NCBI RefSeq assembly: GCF_900105765.1 | Contig: NZ_FNTX01000002.1 | Coordinates: forward strand, 1,054,001-1,118,000 | Direction: 5' to 3' | Length of the DNA: 64,000 bases | Origin: Ruania alba | GTDB taxonomy: Bacteria > Actinomycetota > Actinomycetes > Actinomycetales > Beutenbergiaceae | Shown: positions 23,754-32,684 of the stretch, piece by piece | How the letters are laid out: every line of letters begins with the position of its first letter | Numbering within the stretch: the stretch's first letter is position 1 | Position numbers and translations under genes: made by a program | The notes under the pieces: model-generated | The model's database searches: none | What the model was told of the DNA's origin: nothing | Seen by the model: the letters and a program-made list of their open reading frames with translations, nothing else

Positions 23754-24669
23754 TCACGCAGCCTGACGGGCTGGTGTGGTCATGATGGTCTCGAACTCGA
23801 TGGGGGTCAATCGGCCGAGGGCTGTCTGTCGGCGGCGTCAGTGGTAGGTCCTCTCGATCCAGGTCACGATCGCGATTCGGAGTTCCTGGCGGGTGGGCCA
23901 GGCGCGGCGGTCGAGGACCTTCTTCTGGAGCAGGCTGAAGAAGCTCTCCATGGCGGCGTTGTCGCCGGCTGCGCCGACCCGGCCCATGGAGCCGACCATG
24001 TCGTGCCGGCCCAGAGCGTGGACCAGCTACCGGCTGCGGAACTGCGACCAGTGGTCGGTGTGCAGGATGCAGCCGGCGACCTCGCCGCGGCGGGTGACGG
24101 CCATGTTGAGCGCGTTGACCGCGATCCGCGACTTCATCCTGGAGTCGATGCAGTAGCCCATGATCCGGTTGGAGTAGGCAGCCTTGACCGCGCACAGGTA
24201 GAGCTTGCCCTCGCGGGTGGGGTGCTCGGTGATGTCCGACATGCACAGCTCGTTGGGGGCCTGGGCGCTGAACTCGTGACGGATCACACCGTGCTCGTCG
24301 GAGACGGGCGCAGAGGTCATCGTGCACCGGCGGGCCGGGCTTCTTGCTGTTCTTGCCGCGCTTCTTGCCGAAAGCCGACCACCAGCCGTTGTCAGAGCAG
24401 ATCCGCCACGCGGTCCGCTCCGCCATCACCTGCCCGGCATCGCGGGCCTCCTGGCCCCGGTACCGGTAGCCGAACTCCGGGTCATCGGCGTGGGCGTCGA
24501 ACAGCGCATTGGCGCGATACGCCTGCTCGAGCTCGGCGTCGCCGACCGGGCGGGACAGCCACCTGTAGGGCGGCTGGCGGGCCAGCCCCAGTACCCGACA
24601 CGTCACCGCGACCGGCACCCTGATCGGGGCATCGGCCGCGGCTAGCTCGCGGACGAGCGGGTACATCAT
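23754..24669 (-). pseudogene. IS3-family transposase orfB, multiply broken
   Basis: The catalytic domain is recognisable in pieces: SDITEHPTREGKLYLCAVK with the first Asp, then an HTDHWSQF segment in place of the expected HSDRGSQF around the second Asp, and an AAMESFF segment with the catalytic Glu. At least three lesions are visible: a frameshift around 24305-24320, an in-frame TAG after the SQFRSR segment near 24027, and an in-frame TGA within the region near 23838. The start ATG overlaps the orfA stop. Confidence 0.8.
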
Positions 24670-24960
24670 TTTCCCGGCAGGTTCGCCTGCGACAAGTAGG
24701 CGGCCGCGTGGCGCAGCACCTCGTTCTCCTGCTCCAACAGCCGGTTCCGGCGCTTGAGATCACGAACCTCAGCGTTCTCGGACCCGGCCGCCACCGGTCG
24801 GCCACCGTCATCGGCATCGGCACTCGAGAGCCAGTTCGTCAGACAGGACTCGCTGATCCCGAAGTCGGCGGCGACCTGCTTCAGCAGCACACCAGGTTCA
24901 CGGTTGCGAGCCACGCGGACCACGTCCTCGCGGAAACTCCTCGGGGTAGGGCTTGGGCAC
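24666..24960 (-). pseudogene. IS3-family transposase orfA with frameshift
   Basis: A short HTH protein of IS3 type. A GTG at 24960 starts PKPYPEEF, then an extra base in the run at 24936-24934 shifts the frame before REDVVRVARN. The remainder is typical (VLLKQVAADFGISESCLTNW, then the leucine-zipper region NRLLEQENEVLRHAAAYL). Removing one base restores about 97 residues. Confidence 0.8.
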
Positions 24961-25030
24961 GATGCACATCCTCTCCCGCGGCGCCTCTCGGCACCACAGA
25001 TCAGGTGTGACCTACCCGTGCAGCAGACCC

Positions 25031-25335
25031 CGTCGCTCGGTCTCCGGATTCCTCTGTCCCGCACGCGGCATGCCACCGAACTACACCGCTGTCACCTTAA
25101 CTGAACGGTATTGAGGCTAGACATCGTGCAGTCGCGGTGCTAGTTTCTGCTTCTCGAGCATCTCGTGGCGGGATCGGCTGAAGTCAACTGATCGTGTGCG
25201 AGCACCTCCTGAGCAAGTGGATCCGGCACGTGCGGGCGCTAGGAGCTGAGGGGAGTAACGAAGTGCGAGGAAACAGCGCCGTCGCTCGAAGGTGCGCCAG
25301 ACGGACGCGTTCAACAAGATCAAAAGGAGGCTCTT
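25031..25335 (+). promoter_or_regulatory. Upstream region of the island ABC transporter
   Basis: About 300 bases without a credible gene between the IS3 end and the binding-protein start. It must hold the promoter for the import genes; I see no convincing -35/-10 pair. A TGATCGTGTGCGAGCACC segment near 25188 is a possible half-operator. The ribosome binding site AAAGGAGG (25321-25328) before the ATG at 25336 is one of the strongest in the window. Confidence 0.4.
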
Positions 25336-27003
25336 ATGACCGAATCACAGGAAGCTCACACGTACAGGACGCTCTCACAGCGACCGATCTCGCGGCGTGG
25401 GCTGCTTGCCGGTGGTGGGATCGCGATGGGGAGTGCATTTGGTCTCGCTGCCTGCCGTGCGGATGAACCATCTCCCCAAGGCGCCGGAGGGTCCAGCCAG
25501 CCGGGCGCTGCGTTCACAATGCCGACGTTCAGGCCGTCGGAAACGGTCGTGGCCGACCTCGAGGGCTCCAGCGACTTGATGCCCGCCTTCCTGTCCTACC
25601 CAGCTGAGCCCCCGCGTACTGTCTCCGATCCGCCATTGGCCGCAGGAACGGCGGTCTCGGTGTTCGGGACACAGGGTGCACCAGCCGTCCCCCTGTCCAA
25701 TAACGACCTATGGCAGGCAGTTGCCGCCGACATGGGCGGCGCTGAACTCGACTTCATCGTGGCCCCAAACGGAGAAGATCAGCTCCAGAAGTTGCAAACC
25801 ATGCTGGCGGGAGACGACCTCACGGACATCGTCCAACTGAATACCATCCCGCAGCTGCCCCAAGTCCTTGAGGCAAAATTCGCCGACCTGACTGACCATC
25901 TGGCTGGCGACGCCGTGTTGGACTACCCGAATCTGGCTGCGCTCCCAACGTGGGCCTGGGAGGGATGTATCTATGGCGGGCGAATCCGTACGGTTCCCAT
26001 CGTTCGCGGAAAACTCGGAGCAATCCCGATCGCGCGCTCGGACATCTTCTCCCAAGCCGGTGTATCCCTCGATTGGTCGGACGGTGATTCCTTCCGACAG
26101 GCGTGCCGAGACGTGACCGATCCTGCAGCCAATCGCTGGGCAATGGCACAAAATCTGGACAGGATCTGGGTGCGTGTGGTTGCACAGATGCAGGGCGGGC
26201 CAAACGGATGGCGCGTGGACGACGCTGGCGGCTTCACTCACGAGTCTGAGACAGACGAGTACGCAGCTGCCTTGGAAATTGTAATGCAGATGTACACCGA
26301 AGACGGTGTCTTCCACCCTGAAACATTGACGGGGGGAGATCCGCAGGCTTGGTTCGCGGCAGGAAATATCGTGCTCCAGCACAGCAGCTATGCAGTGTGG
26401 GGATTCCTCGGACGTCAATATCCGGACGCAGAGATCGCCTCGCCAAGACTGCCGGCATGGGATGGAGCGGGCACGGCCAAGAACTTCGTGTCGACAGCGC
26501 CATTCCAGTTCTCCGGGATCAAAATCGCAGAGCCCTCGCGCGTCGCCGAGCTTCTCCGAGCGCTCAATTACTGGGCTGCTCCGGTCGGCAGTGCGGAATA
26601 CATGTTGCGTGCGTACGGCCTGGAAGGGCAGCACCACGATCTTGACGGAACGGATCCGGTGCTGACGCAATTGGGCCAGGCCGAATCCCCCTCCCCGGTC
26701 TCCACCGTTATTTCGCCGGCCCCAGCCATCTACATCCCCAAGCAAGCCGACGGCGCTACAGCGCTGTACGACCTACAAGGCGAAGTCGTACCAGATGGAA
26801 TTGTCGACCCGAGTGTCGGATTGTACTCAGAGGTCGAAGTAACGCGCGGTGCAACGGCCGAAAGAGAAATGGGAGACGCAGTAATCGACATCGTAGCCGG
26901 TCGTCGTCCGCTGGCCGACTGGCCTGCGGTCCTCGAGAAATGGAGGTCGGACGCAGGGGATGAAATTCGGGCTGCGTTCGAGGCAGCAAATGCGGAGCGT
27001 TGA
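25336..27003 (+). CDS. Extracellular binding lipoprotein of LipO/LplA type
   Basis: A 555-residue solute-binding protein with a combined Tat and lipoprotein signal (SRRGLLAGGG, then LAAC). Typical parts include DFIVAPNGEDQLQKLQTMLA, WTW-free but LplA-like PQAWFAAGNIVLQHSSYAVW, and a C-terminal LADWPAVLEKWRSDAGDEI. Large binding proteins of this class deliver oligosaccharides, often from lyase action, to LplB/YtcP permeases; both permease partners follow. First gene of the island's forward gene series. Substrate unknown. Base composition is lower in GC than in the window's flanks. Confidence 0.88.
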   Translation: MTESQEAHTYRTLSQRPISRRGLLAGGGIAMGSAFGLAACRADEPSPQGAGGSSQPGAAFTMPTFRPSETVVADLEGSSDLMPAFLSYPAEPPRTVSDPPLAAGTAVSVFGTQGAPAVPLSNNDLWQAVAADMGGAELDFIVAPNGEDQLQKLQTMLAGDDLTDIVQLNTIPQLPQVLEAKFADLTDHLAGDAVLDYPNLAALPTWAWEGCIYGGRIRTVPIVRGKLGAIPIARSDIFSQAGVSLDWSDGDSFRQACRDVTDPAANRWAMAQNLDRIWVRVVAQMQGGPNGWRVDDAGGFTHESETDEYAAALEIVMQMYTEDGVFHPETLTGGDPQAWFAAGNIVLQHSSYAVWGFLGRQYPDAEIASPRLPAWDGAGTAKNFVSTAPFQFSGIKIAEPSRVAELLRALNYWAAPVGSAEYMLRAYGLEGQHHDLDGTDPVLTQLGQAESPSPVSTVISPAPAIYIPKQADGATALYDLQGEVVPDGIVDPSVGLYSEVEVTRGATAEREMGDAVIDIVAGRRPLADWPAVLEKWRSDAGDEIRAAFEAANAER

Positions 27004-27108
27004 GGCCCGCGACAACGCCCACCCACAGAGTCGAGCCGAGACTAGGCAGGTACCGAGGGCGCCGCAATCGATCGCCCTGGTGACCGGGTGCGCCGTGGAG
27101 GAAAGCTG

Positions 27109-28056
27109 ATGAGCGCTCGTGCCCCGTCTCGCAATTCCGGCGCATCCAGTTTGCAAAAGTTCAAACGCGACCGCCTGCTTCTCGTACTAGGCGCCCCGGG
27201 CATCGTCTTAGTGATCATATTTCACTACATTCCCTTGCTCGGAAACGTGATTGCGTTCAAAGCGTACCAACCCTATCTTGGAATAGCCGCTTCACCATGG
27301 GTAGGGTTCGAGAACTTCCGCGTCATCTTCAATGGCGACCCGGCGTTCGTTAACGCCCTTACCAACACACTGGTGATCTCCTTCGTGCAGCTGGTGTTTG
27401 TCTTCCCGGTCCCCATTGCGCTTGCACTGCTTCTGAACAGCCTGGTGTCAGAGAAGATCAAGCGTGTCGTTCAGTCAGTCCTGTACCTGCCACACTTCCT
27501 CTCCTGGGTCGTCGTGGTTGCACTATTTCAGCACGTCCTTGGGAACGCCGGAATCTACAATGCCTGGGCGCGTGGAGCCGACTTCTTCCAAGTCAACATC
27601 ATTGGAAATCCTGACCTCTTCATCCCGCTGATCACATCACAGGTGATTTGGAAGGACGCAGGGTGGGGGACAATCATCTTCCTTGCCGCCATAAGCAGGG
27701 TAGACCTCGACCTGTACGAATCCGTCGCCGTCGATGGCGGAGGCAGACTACGACAACTTTGGCACATCACCCTGCCCTCGATCCGACCCATCATCATTCT
27801 CCTTCTGATCCTGCGTCTCGGCGATGTCCTAACCGTGGGCTTTGAACAAATGTTCCTCCAACAGGACGCGGTTGGGACGGGCGTATCCGAGGTGCTCGAC
27901 ACCTACGTATATAACCATGGAGTCGTCGGGGGAAGTTGGGGCACCTCCGCGGCTGTCGGACTAGTGAAGGGCCTGGTGGGCACCGTACTCGTTCTGGCTG
28001 CGAACCGAATTGCCCACCTATTCGGCGAGAGCGGAATCTACTCCACACGACAGTAA
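27109..28056 (+). CDS. ABC transporter permease, LplB type
   Basis: A 315-residue permease with six predicted helices. LplB-like features are APGIVLVIIFHYIPLLGNVI at the first helix and the EAA loop SRVDLDLYESVAVDGGGRLRQ. The ATG at 27109 follows GGAGGAAAG; an upstream in-frame start seven codons earlier has no such site. Pairs with the next permease. Confidence 0.92.
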   Translation: MSARAPSRNSGASSLQKFKRDRLLLVLGAPGIVLVIIFHYIPLLGNVIAFKAYQPYLGIAASPWVGFENFRVIFNGDPAFVNALTNTLVISFVQLVFVFPVPIALALLLNSLVSEKIKRVVQSVLYLPHFLSWVVVVALFQHVLGNAGIYNAWARGADFFQVNIIGNPDLFIPLITSQVIWKDAGWGTIIFLAAISRVDLDLYESVAVDGGGRLRQLWHITLPSIRPIIILLLILRLGDVLTVGFEQMFLQQDAVGTGVSEVLDTYVYNHGVVGGSWGTSAAVGLVKGLVGTVLVLAANRIAHLFGESGIYSTRQ

Positions 28057-28179
28057 TGGCCCCGACGACGGACCGCCACCCAGGCCGAAGGGGCTACGAC
28101 GCATGAGCGAGGTATCAACTTGAATCGGAGTCCTGAGCGAGCTCCCAATGGGGCCTCCCGTCCCCGCTCGAGGAGACTA

Positions 28180-29091
28180 GTGAAGACGATAGGTGGGAGT
28201 CGTGCAGCTCGCATGCGCACCATCAATGGAGCCAATCCACCGGGCATCGGTATCCGTGGGCTCAAGGCAGTCGTCCTTGTCGTCTGCTGCGCGGTGGTCA
28301 TATTGCCATTCGTAATGGTGATCTCTACCAGTCTCGCCGACGAGGCTCAGATCGTAGCCGCTGGCGGCTACGTCCTTTGGCCCGATCGCCCATCGCTTGC
28401 GGCATATCAGGCTGTGTTACAGAACGGCGTTGTATCACGAGCAACCCTTGTGTCGATCGGAATAACCGTCGTTGGCTCTGGTATGTCCGTCACTGTCGTG
28501 GCACTTCTAGCCTACTCACTGGCCAGGCCCGGGACGTGGGGCCACAAATCGATCCTGTTCGTAGTGCTCTTTACAATGTTGTTCTCGGCAGGCATGATTC
28601 CAAACTATCTGCTCATTAAACAACTTGGGCTGATCGATTCGTATTGGGCGCTGATTCTTCCGACGTTGGTGAGTGGCTTCCAGGTGGTCATCATGCGTTC
28701 CTTCTTCATCGAGGTACCCCGTGAGATCATCGATGCTGCGCGTATCGACGGCGCGTCCGAAATAAGAATCTTGTTGAACATAATGCTGCCCCTTTCGCGC
28801 GCCGTGATCGCCGTCGTTGCACTATTCAACGCAGTTACATACTGGAACGCCTTCTTCAATGCGGTCCTATATATGAACTCACCTGAAAAGTGGCCGCTGC
28901 AACTCGTTCTCAGAACATACGTCGTTGATAGGTCGGCCATCGGAACCGACCTTCCTGTGGAAACCCTCCCCCCACAGCAGTCGCTGCAAATGGCAATACT
29001 GGTGATTGCGCTCATTCCTATCTGCATGGTCTATCCGTTCTTGCAGAAGCACTTTGCCAAGGGCTTGGTGATTGGAGCGGTCAAAGGATGA
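28180..29091 (+). CDS. ABC transporter permease, YtcP/MalG type
   Basis: A 303-residue permease. The GTG at 28180 follows AGGAGA and is preferred over a TTG at 28120. The EAA loop PREIIDAARIDGASEIRILL is intact. The C-terminus FAKGLVIGAVKG is typical of the YtcP group. Together with the LplB-type permease and the large binding protein it makes a complete importer apart from the ATPase, which must be supplied elsewhere. Confidence 0.9.
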   Translation: MKTIGGSRAARMRTINGANPPGIGIRGLKAVVLVVCCAVVILPFVMVISTSLADEAQIVAAGGYVLWPDRPSLAAYQAVLQNGVVSRATLVSIGITVVGSGMSVTVVALLAYSLARPGTWGHKSILFVVLFTMLFSAGMIPNYLLIKQLGLIDSYWALILPTLVSGFQVVIMRSFFIEVPREIIDAARIDGASEIRILLNIMLPLSRAVIAVVALFNAVTYWNAFFNAVLYMNSPEKWPLQLVLRTYVVDRSAIGTDLPVETLPPQQSLQMAILVIALIPICMVYPFLQKHFAKGLVIGAVKG

Positions 29092-29449
29092 CGCCAAGGG
29101 CTCAGGGTCAGCGGCAGCCGCGATCGCTAGCCAGTGGGCGGCCACGCGGTGGGTAATCGGAATACGTCGATGCCCGCTAGGTCGCCCGCCGGCCGGGTCC
29201 TGACAAGTGGATCAGCAGGCGGTGAGATCGAATACTGCAAGTGGCTCGGGGGCGCGCGATGAGGCAAAGATCGGCCCGGAACCCAGTCGGAATACCTAGG
29301 AGTTCACATGAACCGTAAGATTCCAAAGATGACGATGACCCCCCGCGGAGCGTTGACGACGAGTTTGGCCCCGTTATGAAGGCACAGGCACTACTCGAAT
29401 GGGTTCCGGAGGGCAGAGCCCTCGGGATGCCTTTCAAAGAGGACAAGCC
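29092..29449 (+). other. Intergenic leader with a possible 23-codon ORF
   Basis: About 360 bases between the permease and lyase genes. It contains a short reading frame (29308-29379) starting MNRKIPKMTM with AGGAG eight bases upstream. The frame ends 70 bases before the lyase start. It could be a leader peptide or a relic. No convincing promoter or hairpin is seen. Confidence 0.3.
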
Positions 29450-31543
29450 ATGACTTCAGACGGTGCCGACGCTTCGAAGAGTCAACTTCGCGCGAATCTG
29501 CGTTCGCCCGGCCCCTTGGCGATGCAGAGCAGCTCTGAAACGACGAACCTCCGCGATCACGCTGCTATCGCCGGGCCTTCGAGTTCTGGCCGGACCCTTG
29601 CGGCGATCCTGCCACTGGAACGCATTGCGGCGACGGCGCCTCATCCCGGGCTCTGGCAGCCCTACGCAGTCATGGGTGACCGCAAGTACTGGAATCAAGT
29701 CGACCCCGGTTCCCGGATCAACATACTCAGAAGTGCCGAGCAGTACTCAGAGGGGCGCTGGCCACCGCTACTAGCTTCTGATTATTTGTGCTACGCACGG
29801 TCGGGTGAACGCGCACCATATGAAGAGCCGTACCTTGCTCGCCGCAGCATGCTCATTGCATACGCTCTGGCTGCCGTACTGACGGGCGACGAAGCGTGGC
29901 TCGAACGGAGCGTCGATGGAATTATGCAGGTCTGCGAGGAGACGTCGTGGGTGGTACCGGCGCATGCCAGTTCGTCGATCGGGCGGCGGATGCGCGTCCC
30001 GGATCCCCAACTACGGACTGTCGATATATTCGGGGCTGAGACTGCGGCAACACTTGCTTGGATCGATCGGATTCTTGGAGACCGACTTGACGATACTGCA
30101 CCAGGGATCCGTGATCGAATTCATGGCGAGGTTGAGCGACGCATACTGGAACCGTTCCTTGCGAGCTCGGAGTGGCGTTGGCTCAGGGCTGGAGCCAACA
30201 ATTGGAATCCATGGATCCACGCAAACATCCTCACATGTACTCTCCTGCTCGGGCGGGACCATGAAGTCATAATTCAGACTATTGCGCGATGCGTCGAGGG
30301 ACTCGACAAGTTCCTCATCGGATACAAGGACGATGGAGCGTGCGAAGAGGGGCCCACCTACTGGTGGCGTGCAGCTGGCTCACTGGGCGACTGCCTGGCC
30401 CTGCTGCATGACGCGACAGACGGTGGTCTCAATGGATACCAACATCCACTCGTTGCGCCCATGACTCGCTTCCTCCCAGCAGTGCATATCGGGGGACCAT
30501 GGTACTCGAACTTCGCCGACGGCTCGGCGCGCCCTGATCGAGGAGCGGATGCACACGTACTCTATCTTCTCGGACGCAGGACGAATCAGCCCGATGTCTC
30601 AGAGCACGCGCTCGCGATGGCGTCTGCCTGGGCGCGGTCGGAATCCGTCTACGGATCGCCGCCCACGATAGTCGGTCGTCTAACGTCCATCGGTCGCGTG
30701 TTGGCTAGTATCACGGACTTCGAATTTCAGGCGGAGGTAGAGCGTGGCAATAGCGGGTATATGCTTCCGCGCCGCGCATGGTACTCGGAGAATCAGATTC
30801 TAACTCTTCGAGAGAGGAGTGGATCAACAGACGGACTCTTCCTAGCCGCAAAGGGTGGAGGGAACGGCGACAGCCACAATCATAATGATGTGGGCAGTTT
30901 CATCGTTGGCTTGGACGGCCGGCCGTTGATCGTAGACGTCGGCGTGGAACGCTACACAGCAAAAACATTTGGTCCTGAACGGTACGACATTTGGACAATG
31001 CAGAGTTCGTCTCACAACCTTCCGGAAGTAGACGGAGTACAACAAGGTTCCGGCCCGGAATTCCACGCCTCCAATGTAGTATATAGCCCGGGCGAGACGG
31101 AAGATCGTCTCGTCGTCGACATTGATGGGGCATATCCGAAACGTGCTGGCATGGTGGCTTGGACTCGCACCTTTCGATTCTGTCGGCTTGCCCCATGTCG
31201 AGCCGTAGGGGACCCCGAATCATCGACCGCCGCGATACGGGTGGAGGACAGTTGGTCGCTCAACGGATCGCCGACTAGCCTGGTGTGGCACCTGATGTGT
31301 GCCGTACGGCCAAAGGTTCGGGGAAGAGGTCGAATTGGCTTTCAGGGGAGCGCTGGGCGTTCGCTCGAGCTCGACTTCGACGGGAGTCGTTTCAAATCAG
31401 AGATCGACGAAGTCGCACTACAGGATCCGCAATTGAGGCGCGTATGGGGGGAGAAGCTGTTTCGGATACGCATCATTGCACTAGAGAACGCGAGAAGCAT
31501 GTCTGGCGTAGTCTCGATGGGCTTTAGGTCAAGCGAAGTCTGA
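29450..31543 (+). CDS. Heparinase II/III-like polysaccharide lyase family protein
   Basis: A 697-residue protein. Its N-terminal half is an alpha-toroid region (AGANNWNPWIHANILTC; WWRAAGSLGDCLALLHDAT). The heparinase II/III signature is GGGNGDSHNHNDVGSFIVG (about residues 481-499), where the His-Asn-His-Asn stretch supplies catalytic or metal-binding residues. A beta-sheet C-terminal domain follows. No signal peptide is visible, so it likely cleaves imported uronate-containing oligosaccharides by beta-elimination. The ATG at 29450 follows AAGAGGA; an ATG at 29399 lacks one. The central enzyme of the island. Confidence 0.85.
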   Translation: MTSDGADASKSQLRANLRSPGPLAMQSSSETTNLRDHAAIAGPSSSGRTLAAILPLERIAATAPHPGLWQPYAVMGDRKYWNQVDPGSRINILRSAEQYSEGRWPPLLASDYLCYARSGERAPYEEPYLARRSMLIAYALAAVLTGDEAWLERSVDGIMQVCEETSWVVPAHASSSIGRRMRVPDPQLRTVDIFGAETAATLAWIDRILGDRLDDTAPGIRDRIHGEVERRILEPFLASSEWRWLRAGANNWNPWIHANILTCTLLLGRDHEVIIQTIARCVEGLDKFLIGYKDDGACEEGPTYWWRAAGSLGDCLALLHDATDGGLNGYQHPLVAPMTRFLPAVHIGGPWYSNFADGSARPDRGADAHVLYLLGRRTNQPDVSEHALAMASAWARSESVYGSPPTIVGRLTSIGRVLASITDFEFQAEVERGNSGYMLPRRAWYSENQILTLRERSGSTDGLFLAAKGGGNGDSHNHNDVGSFIVGLDGRPLIVDVGVERYTAKTFGPERYDIWTMQSSSHNLPEVDGVQQGSGPEFHASNVVYSPGETEDRLVVDIDGAYPKRAGMVAWTRTFRFCRLAPCRAVGDPESSTAAIRVEDSWSLNGSPTSLVWHLMCAVRPKVRGRGRIGFQGSAGRSLELDFDGSRFKSEIDEVALQDPQLRRVWGEKLFRIRIIALENARSMSGVVSMGFRSSEV

Positions 31544-31653
31544 TCACTGGAACGCATTGTCGGAACACACGATGCGTGAGAATCATCCAGCGCATGGAAC
31601 GGAGCCGTCGGATCGGAACAACGTCTCGATCTAGAAACGGATCCGGAGGGGAG

Positions 31654-31752
31654 ATGCACACCATGCGTCAAGTGCCAGTTGTTGCTCATCGCCTTGAAGC
31701 TTGGCGGCGTTTGATCGTAAGGGCGGACTCCCGTGATGCCGACGGACGGTAA
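31654..31752 (+). CDS. Possible 32-residue small protein
   Basis: The frame begins MHTMRQVPVV behind an excellent ribosome binding site (GGAGGGGAG at 31645-31653, immediately adjacent) and ends at TAA 31750. Composition is basic. No similarity is recognised. It fills part of the 295-base gap between lyase and SDR genes. It may be a real small protein, a translational leader or chance. Confidence 0.25.
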   Translation: MHTMRQVPVVAHRLEAWRRLIVRADSRDADGR

Positions 31753-31838
31753 TGATTGCGAGATCTCCCCATGTAGAAGCATGCCAGCAATTCGATCGTC
31801 GGATACATCGGAATCGCTACAAGAACGTGGAAATCGAT

Positions 31839-32666
31839 ATGAGTGAATTGAAGAAGCGCTCGGACAACAATTTCCCAACCGGGAATGTTGAGCACCGGGT
31901 TCCCGGCAGGCTCGCTGGGCGTAAGGCTCTTGTCACGGGTGCGTCTCGAGGGATTGGTGCAGAAGCGGCACGGGCATTCGCATCAGAGGGGGCGGCAGTA
32001 GCTCTTTGCTATGAGCCGAGGCCTGAGATGAGGGATCTTGCGTTTGGTCTAGCAGCGGACCTCACTGAAGGTGGAGCGACGGCAGTGGCATTCGCAGCGG
32101 ACTTGAGCAACCCAGACGATATAGAGGACTTGGTTCGCCGCTCACGGGATGCACTGGGCGGGATCGACATCGTCGTTGCCAATGCGGCGGCCCAACAGCG
32201 TGCATCATGGCGTGACATTAGCGTTGCCGAGTGGGATCACATGCAGAGCGTCAATGTTCGGGGAACTTGGCTCCTTGCTCGCGCCGCCTATCCGGCCTTG
32301 CGTGCAAGTGCGTGCGCATCGATCATCACTGTTACCAGCGTAATGGTCGAAACGGGCCAGGTCGGTGCGCTACATTATACGGCCAGCAAGGCGGCAGTGA
32401 TTGGAATTACGCGCGCGCTTTCGCGCGAGCTTGGTGGAGAGAGGATTCGCGTGAACGCGGTGATGCCGGGCGCGATTCGAACAGAGTATGAGGAGGGTTT
32501 GGTTCCGGATGGCAAGAATTTCGGGCGCTTGATAGCCAGCCAGGCGCTAGAAAGACGGGGTCTTGCGAAGGACGTCGCGGGCGTATTCACGTTCTTAGCC
32601 AGCGATGAGAGTTCCTTTGTCACGGGCCAAGTGGTGAACGTAGACGGTGGCTGGGTACACTATTAG
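31839..32666 (+). CDS. Short-chain dehydrogenase/reductase
   Basis: A 275-residue SDR of the classical type. The cofactor motif TGASRGIG is near residues 34-41, the structural NAAA segment follows FAADLSNPDD, the catalytic Tyr-x-x-x-Lys is YTASK at about 180-184, and the family C-terminal VVNVDGGW is intact. It probably oxidises or reduces a sugar or uronate intermediate with NAD(P)H. The ATG at 31839 is chosen; an in-frame ATG at 31752 would add an unrelated 29-residue leader. Confidence 0.88.
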   Translation: MSELKKRSDNNFPTGNVEHRVPGRLAGRKALVTGASRGIGAEAARAFASEGAAVALCYEPRPEMRDLAFGLAADLTEGGATAVAFAADLSNPDDIEDLVRRSRDALGGIDIVVANAAAQQRASWRDISVAEWDHMQSVNVRGTWLLARAAYPALRASACASIITVTSVMVETGQVGALHYTASKAAVIGITRALSRELGGERIRVNAVMPGAIRTEYEEGLVPDGKNFGRLIASQALERRGLAKDVAGVFTFLASDESSFVTGQVVNVDGGWVHY

Positions 32667-32684
32667 GAGAAACGGATCAGTATT

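Larger units (their letters stand above)
23722..25030 (-). mobile_element. Degenerate IS3-family insertion sequence
   Basis: About 1.3 kb bounded by near-perfect inverted ends, GGGTCTGCTGCACGGGTAGG at 23722 and its complement ending at 25030. Inside, on the minus strand, are overlapping orfA and orfB of IS3-family type, both broken. Size and layout match an IS3 element. It sits between the cargo regulator and the ABC transporter genes and may have split a divergent regulatory region. Confidence 0.85.
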
